NCBI GenBank assembly: GCA_902796745.1
Contig: CADBQC010000044.1
Location: forward strand, 1-8,654
Direction of reading: 5' to 3'
Source: an uncultured Pseudomonadota bacterium
Lineage (GTDB): Bacteria; Pseudomonadota; Alphaproteobacteria; RUG11792
DNA: 8,654 bases
Shown: piece after piece, positions 5,507 through 8,654 of the stretch
How positions within the stretch are numbered: position 1 is the first letter of the stretch
How the letters are laid out: every line of letters begins with the position of its first letter
Notes under the pieces: model-generated
What the model saw: only the letters and a program-made list of their open reading frames with translations
What the model was told of the DNA's origin: nothing
The model's database searches: none
Program-made: the position numbers and the translations under genes

Positions 5507-6256
5507 TCAGATAATCAAAGCATTCCTCAACTTCAATCCGTTCAAGATGATCTGACCAGGCAATCGCAAATCTACACTACATACTTCGTTTTTGTTTAAT
5601 TTATTGTTCTTTATAAGAGTATCCAAAGTAGTAAGTGCATTTGTTACATTATCTGCAGGTAATTTTACTTTTACGCCAGCAATTATTATATTCCAACGAC
5701 GTTCCCGAATATATGAAAGAGCATCTAATTTGCTCATAATATCGCTAAATTTCGAGATATCATCTAAAATAGATTGCACTTTTTTGTTTGCATTTATGCC
5801 TGATACTAGTGGCAAACCCGCTGGACGCGCAGATACTTCCTCAAGGAATTTGCCATCGCTATCTATTAAAATTGATTTTGCATCATGTTGATAAACCGCT
5901 ATTGGTTTTGCTTCTTCAATTTCTATTTTTATAATATTTGGAAGCCACTTTTTTACGATGGCGCGTTTTACCAATGGGATGTCCATGATCCGATTATATA
6001 TTTCAGAACTCGAGATGCTAAGTGTCGAATCGTTTGTTTTTACTATGATTTTTTCTCGTATCATTTTTTTAATTCTGGGAGAAGCCCCCAAAATGTCAAT
6101 TTTTGTCAAGTTAAAACCGGTGTTTCTTACGATTTTTTCGCACGTTGTATTAAAAAAGTTCTTTATAATGTGTCTCGAACAATATATTCCTAGTATGATA
6201 ATAGTAAAAATCGTGATGTATATTGAAAATTTTGGCTTTGCTCTTTTTTTTGCCAT
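5507..6256 (-). CDS. ftsQ: Cell division protein FtsQ
   Basis: 249-residue single-pass inner-membrane protein of the divisome; FtsQ links FtsB/FtsL to the rest of the complex. A short basic cytoplasmic tail (MAKKRAKPK) precedes one membrane helix (about 11-26). The POTRA domain begins FNLTKIDILGASP (48-60) and ends with the family pattern IPLVKRAIVKKWLPNIIKIEIEEAKPIAVY (93-122). The beta domain has LIDSDGKFLEE (130-140) and ends in SVDLRLPGQIIL (227-238), as in other alphaproteobacteria. It starts two bases after the prfA stop. It is outside the usual mur-ddl-ftsQ-ftsA-ftsZ cluster, following prfA instead. Sequence conservation is low, as normal for FtsQ, but the POTRA pattern is clear. Confidence 0.88.
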   Translation of the reverse strand: MAKKRAKPKFSIYITIFTIIILGIYCSRHIIKNFFNTTCEKIVRNTGFNLTKIDILGASPRIKKMIREKIIVKTNDSTLSISSSEIYNRIMDIPLVKRAIVKKWLPNIIKIEIEEAKPIAVYQHDAKSILIDSDGKFLEEVSARPAGLPLVSGINANKKVQSILDDISKFSDIMSKLDALSYIRERRWNIIIAGVKVKLPADNVTNALTTLDTLIKNNKLNKNEVCSVDLRLPGQIILNGLKLRNALII

Positions 6257-6258
6257 TT

Positions 6259-7335
6259 TTATTCAGAGCCTTTCAACTTCTCTGCTTGGTCATTTTCAAT
6301 AAGTTTATCGATTATTTCATCAAGAGCCGAACCATCCATAATCTTGTCAATCTTATATAAAGTTAAATTTATCCTATGATCGGAAACACGTCCTTGCGGA
6401 AAATTATAAGTTCTGATGCGCTCCGACCTATCGCCGGTTCCCACCTGTGTCCTCCTGTCTGCGGAGCGTGAAGATTCTTGCTTCATTCGCTCATTTTCGT
6501 ATATTTTTGCACGCAATATCTTCATAGCTTTGGCTTTGTTTTTGTATTGAGAGCGCTCATCTTGCACAGCAACAACCGTGCCTGTTGGTATGTGTGTAAT
6601 TCTGACGGCACTATCTGTTTTGTTTACATGTTGACCACCAGCTCCAGATGCGCGGTATGTATCTATCTGCAGATCTTTTTCTTCTATATGCACATCAACT
6701 TCTTCAGCTTCAGGTAAAACTGCTACTGTTGCCGCGGAGGTATGTATTCTGCCTGAAGCCTCGGTTTCTGGCACCCGTTGCACGCGGTGCACACCGGATT
6801 CAAACTTCAGTCTAGAAAAAACTCCTTTTCCAGATATAGAAACGCTAGCTTCTTTTATAGCTCCAATGCCACTTTCTGAAAATTCTAAAATTTCGAATTT
6901 CCATCCGTGCATTTCTGCATACATTTCATACATTCTGAATAAATCCGCAGCGAATAGTCCCGCTTCATCCCCGCCAGTGCCTGCGCGTATTTCCAATATT
7001 GCTCCTTTTTCGTCATCGATATCTTTCGGGAGGAGTAGTATCTTTATTTTTTGCTCAATACTAGCAATCTCGGATTTTAGAACAGGAATTTCCTCTTCTG
7101 CCATATGTTTTATTTCTACGTCATCCGAATTCGTAGCAAGTTCAGCAGTACCATTTAATTCATTTTCTTTTGTAAAAAGTAAGCGTACCTCTTTTGCTAT
7201 TTCTCCTAAATCTGAAAATTCTTTAGATAGTTTTGCATACTCCTTAGGATCGAATTCAGCTTGATTATTCATCTTTTCACGTATCATTTCATAATGATCG
7301 AGAATCGAATTCAGCTTTGCTCTAAATGCGTCCAT
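6259..7335 (-). CDS. prfA: Peptide chain release factor 1
   Basis: RF1 reads UAA and UAG in the ribosomal A site and triggers hydrolysis of peptidyl-tRNA. At 358 residues it is standard length. The catalytic GGQ is at 233-235 within [19 protein letters not shown], and the stop-codon recognition tripeptide is PET (189-191) in [16 protein letters not shown], the PxT form typical of RF1 (RF2 has SPF). [12 protein letters not shown] (118-129) and [14 protein letters not shown] (308-321) are also typical. The ATG shares one base with the TAA of the upstream gene (TAATG), and ftsQ follows after two bases, so translation is probably coupled through the three genes. The usual downstream neighbour prmC (hemK), which methylates the GGQ glutamine, is absent here. 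Confidence 0.96.
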   Translation of the reverse strand: MDAFRAKLNSILDHYEMIREKMNNQAEFDPKEYAKLSKEFSDLGEIAKEVRLLFTKENELNGTAELATNSDDVEIKHMAEEEIPVLKSEIASIEQKIKILLLPKDIDDEKGAILEIRAGTGGDEAGLFAADLFRMYEMYAEMHGWKFEILEFSESGIGAIKEASVSISGKGVFSRLKFESGVHRVQRVPETEASGRIHTSAATVAVLPEAEEVDVHIEEKDLQIDTYRASGAGGQHVNKTDSAVRITHIPTGTVVAVQDERSQYKNKAKAMKILRAKIYENERMKQESSRSADRRTQVGTGDRSERIRTYNFPQGRVSDHRINLTLYKIDKIMDGSALDEIIDKLIENDQAEKLKGSE

Positions 7336-8486
7336 TATTCTCTCATCAAAGAAGACAAAGTCTTGGAAATTAATCTTATATCCTTGCCGAGATTTTCTAC
7401 TATATAGTCTCTGTTGTTATAGGTTCCCTGCACAAGATCACCTAGAGACTTATCGATGCCATCAAGTTTACGTAGCATCTCGCTCCAGACAGTATCATTC
7501 ACTCTTTTGGTCATATTGCTCAATTCAATTTGCCCTGTTCCAAGAGTTTGAACTAAATCTTGGTGTTTCAGGACTGCATCAGATAATTGAGAAATCTTAT
7601 TCGAAAATTCTTTTTGCATACTCATTAAAGTTATGCGATTTCCCTCAAACTCTTTGAGCTGATTTTGAAACGCATATATCATTTCAATTGTTTTCTCTAA
7701 CAACCCCATTGAAAAAATTTGTCCGTGATACTCACCGGCATCTTGCTCTAACGTTGATAGACTTATTGTACGTTTTGTTATCCATTCCTCTACTTTATAC
7801 AAAAAATTATCAGCGACTTGTTTTTGATTAACATTCAAGAAGCCCAATATCAGCGAACCAGATAATCCAAAAAGCGAACAACCAAAGGCTATTCCCATAC
7901 CTGAAAGAGGAATTTTCAAGCTATCTTTTAATTTTGCAAAAGACTCCGTTGCATCTGCCTGATCAATTCCAAGATTATCAATGATATTTGCGACATTTCC
8001 TATGGTTTGAGATAGCCCCCAAAAAGTTCCGAAAAGTCCTAAAAAAATAAGTATTCCAGAAAGATATTTCGGAAATGCCCCATAATCATCTACTCGTTTT
8101 TCAACACTCCACATAACAGAATTCAACTTAGATTGCGAGGCTAAATTGTTTGTTCGAGAGATGTATAATGAAATTGGAGATAGCAACTTTAATTGGTCTA
8201 TTTCGTTCTTTTTCAGCTTGTCGTATGACAATAGTTTGGCATACTCCGCATCGTATAAAAAAATCCGTCTATATATAAAAATAATTCCGGCAATGAAACA
8301 AGTTAGTATTATCGAGTTGATCTGCATGTTATACACAAAAGCGTGCTTTAGGTTATCGAACAAAATATATGCTACGACAGCAATAGCTATCAAAAATATT
8401 GAAATACGCAAAAGACACTTTCTAGCGGAAAGAAGTTTCACAAGCTCCCTCACTCCAGAACCCCATTTTTTCATATTATAACACAT
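7335..8486 (-). CDS. MotA/TolQ/ExbB-like membrane protein
   Basis: 383 residues as the longest frame. Two membrane helices lie near the N-terminus (about 27-43 and 58-75) and two more at about 139-159 and 195-216. The segment [23 protein letters not shown] (141-163), followed by [26 protein letters not shown] (191-216), is the paired-helix pattern of the MotA/TolQ/ExbB proton-channel superfamily, in a form I recognise from alphaproteobacteria. A long soluble tail (about 250-383) looks coiled-coil-like. Such proteins often pair with an OmpA/MotB-like peptidoglycan-binding protein, but none lies in the window. The true start is uncertain: the ATG at 8486 abuts a strong -10 box, so GTG at 8453 or GTG at 8441 (AGGGAG three bases before it) may be used. 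Function (ion-driven force across the envelope) is inferred from fold only. Confidence 0.75.
   Translation of the reverse strand: MCYNMKKWGSGVRELVKLLSARKCLLRISIFLIAIAVVAYILFDNLKHAFVYNMQINSIILTCFIAGIIFIYRRIFLYDAEYAKLLSYDKLKKNEIDQLKLLSPISLYISRTNNLASQSKLNSVMWSVEKRVDDYGAFPKYLSGILIFLGLFGTFWGLSQTIGNVANIIDNLGIDQADATESFAKLKDSLKIPLSGMGIAFGCSLFGLSGSLILGFLNVNQKQVADNFLYKVEEWITKRTISLSTLEQDAGEYHGQIFSMGLLEKTIEMIYAFQNQLKEFEGNRITLMSMQKEFSNKISQLSDAVLKHQDLVQTLGTGQIELSNMTKRVNDTVWSEMLRKLDGIDKSLGDLVQGTYNNRDYIVENLGKDIRLISKTLSSLMRE
8475..8483 (-). promoter_or_regulatory. Extended -10 promoter of the membrane protein-prfA-ftsQ operon
   Basis: On the - strand TGTTATAAT is a perfect extended -10 (TGn plus TATAAT). At 17-base spacing the -35 position reads CTGGAA, a weak match. 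Transcription would start near 8468, inside the longest reading frame, which favours a later start codon for the downstream gene. Confidence 0.5.
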
Positions 8487-8531
8487 TGCGCTTGATTTCC
8501 AGTGCCAGACTTGTAGCGCCTCCTTTTATTT

Positions 8532-8560
8532 TTGCAACTTTGCGTATCCTATGGTACCAT
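8532..8560 (+). promoter_or_regulatory. Candidate promoter of tRNA-Thr
   Basis: TTGCAA (8532-8537) and TACCAT (8555-8560) are separated by exactly 17 bases; each matches four of six consensus positions. The start would fall around 8567, a few bases before the mature tRNA. The rest of the 86-base gap (8487-8572) shows only the region upstream of the divergent - strand promoter. Confidence 0.35.
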
Positions 8561-8572
8561 TACTAAGTCTTT

Positions 8573-8647
<75 letters not shown>

Positions 8648-8654
8648 TAAAAAA

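Noticed and set aside
6866..7264. Open frame of 132 codons antisense to prfA, and similar + strand frames at 5592-6302 and 8146-8481
   Set aside because: All are opposite well-supported genes and their translations show no recognisable domain.
7273..7288. Half parS-like sequence TTTCACGT inside prfA
   Set aside because: Only the left half and centre match (about 9 of 16 bases); the right half is unrelated, so ParB binding is unlikely.
8329..8337. TTATACACA, a match to the DnaA-box consensus
   Set aside because: Single site within the coding sequence of the membrane protein, with no partner boxes nearby; chance is likely.

Overview
The window looks like chromosomal DNA of an AT-rich alphaproteobacterium. 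This rests on the ParB N-terminus ([11 protein letters not shown]), the rsmG-parA-parB order, an FtsQ with an alphaproteobacterial-style C-terminus (VDLRLPGQ) and a MotA/TolQ/ExbB-like protein of a type I associate with that class. Low GC, tightly overlapping genes and a stripped-down TsaB suggest a streamlined, possibly host-associated lineage; an NrdG-type activase suggests some anaerobic capacity. I cannot name a genus.

Layout, + strand: the 3' three quarters of thrS (cut by the window edge) overlaps a radical-SAM activase of the anaerobic ribonucleotide reductase type, followed by a divergent tsaB and rimI. All four overlap and look like one operon. A 205-base gap follows, then rsmG, parA and parB as a second tightly packed run.

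The most striking region is 2632-3648, just upstream of parA. It holds five copies of the ParB-binding parS palindrome (TGTTTCACGTGAAACA four times, TGTTTCACGTGGAACA once). Two lie in frame inside rimI and put MFHVKH into the protein twice, one lies inside rsmG, and two lie in the gap. The gap also holds a decayed second copy of the parS1-to-parS2 stretch of rimI, ending in a broken parS. This points to duplication of a parS-bearing segment. ParA, ParB and the cluster together form a chromosome-segregation locus, and their presence suggests the replication origin is near, although I see no origin here.

- strand: a MotA/TolQ/ExbB-like membrane protein, prfA and ftsQ run from 8486 down to 5507 with 1- and 2-base junctions, as one operon converging on parB. 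A large stem structure fills the 70 bases between parB and ftsQ. A consensus extended -10 box at 8483-8475 probably drives this operon and argues that the membrane protein starts further in than its first ATG. A tRNA-Thr(GGU) gene on the + strand closes the window.
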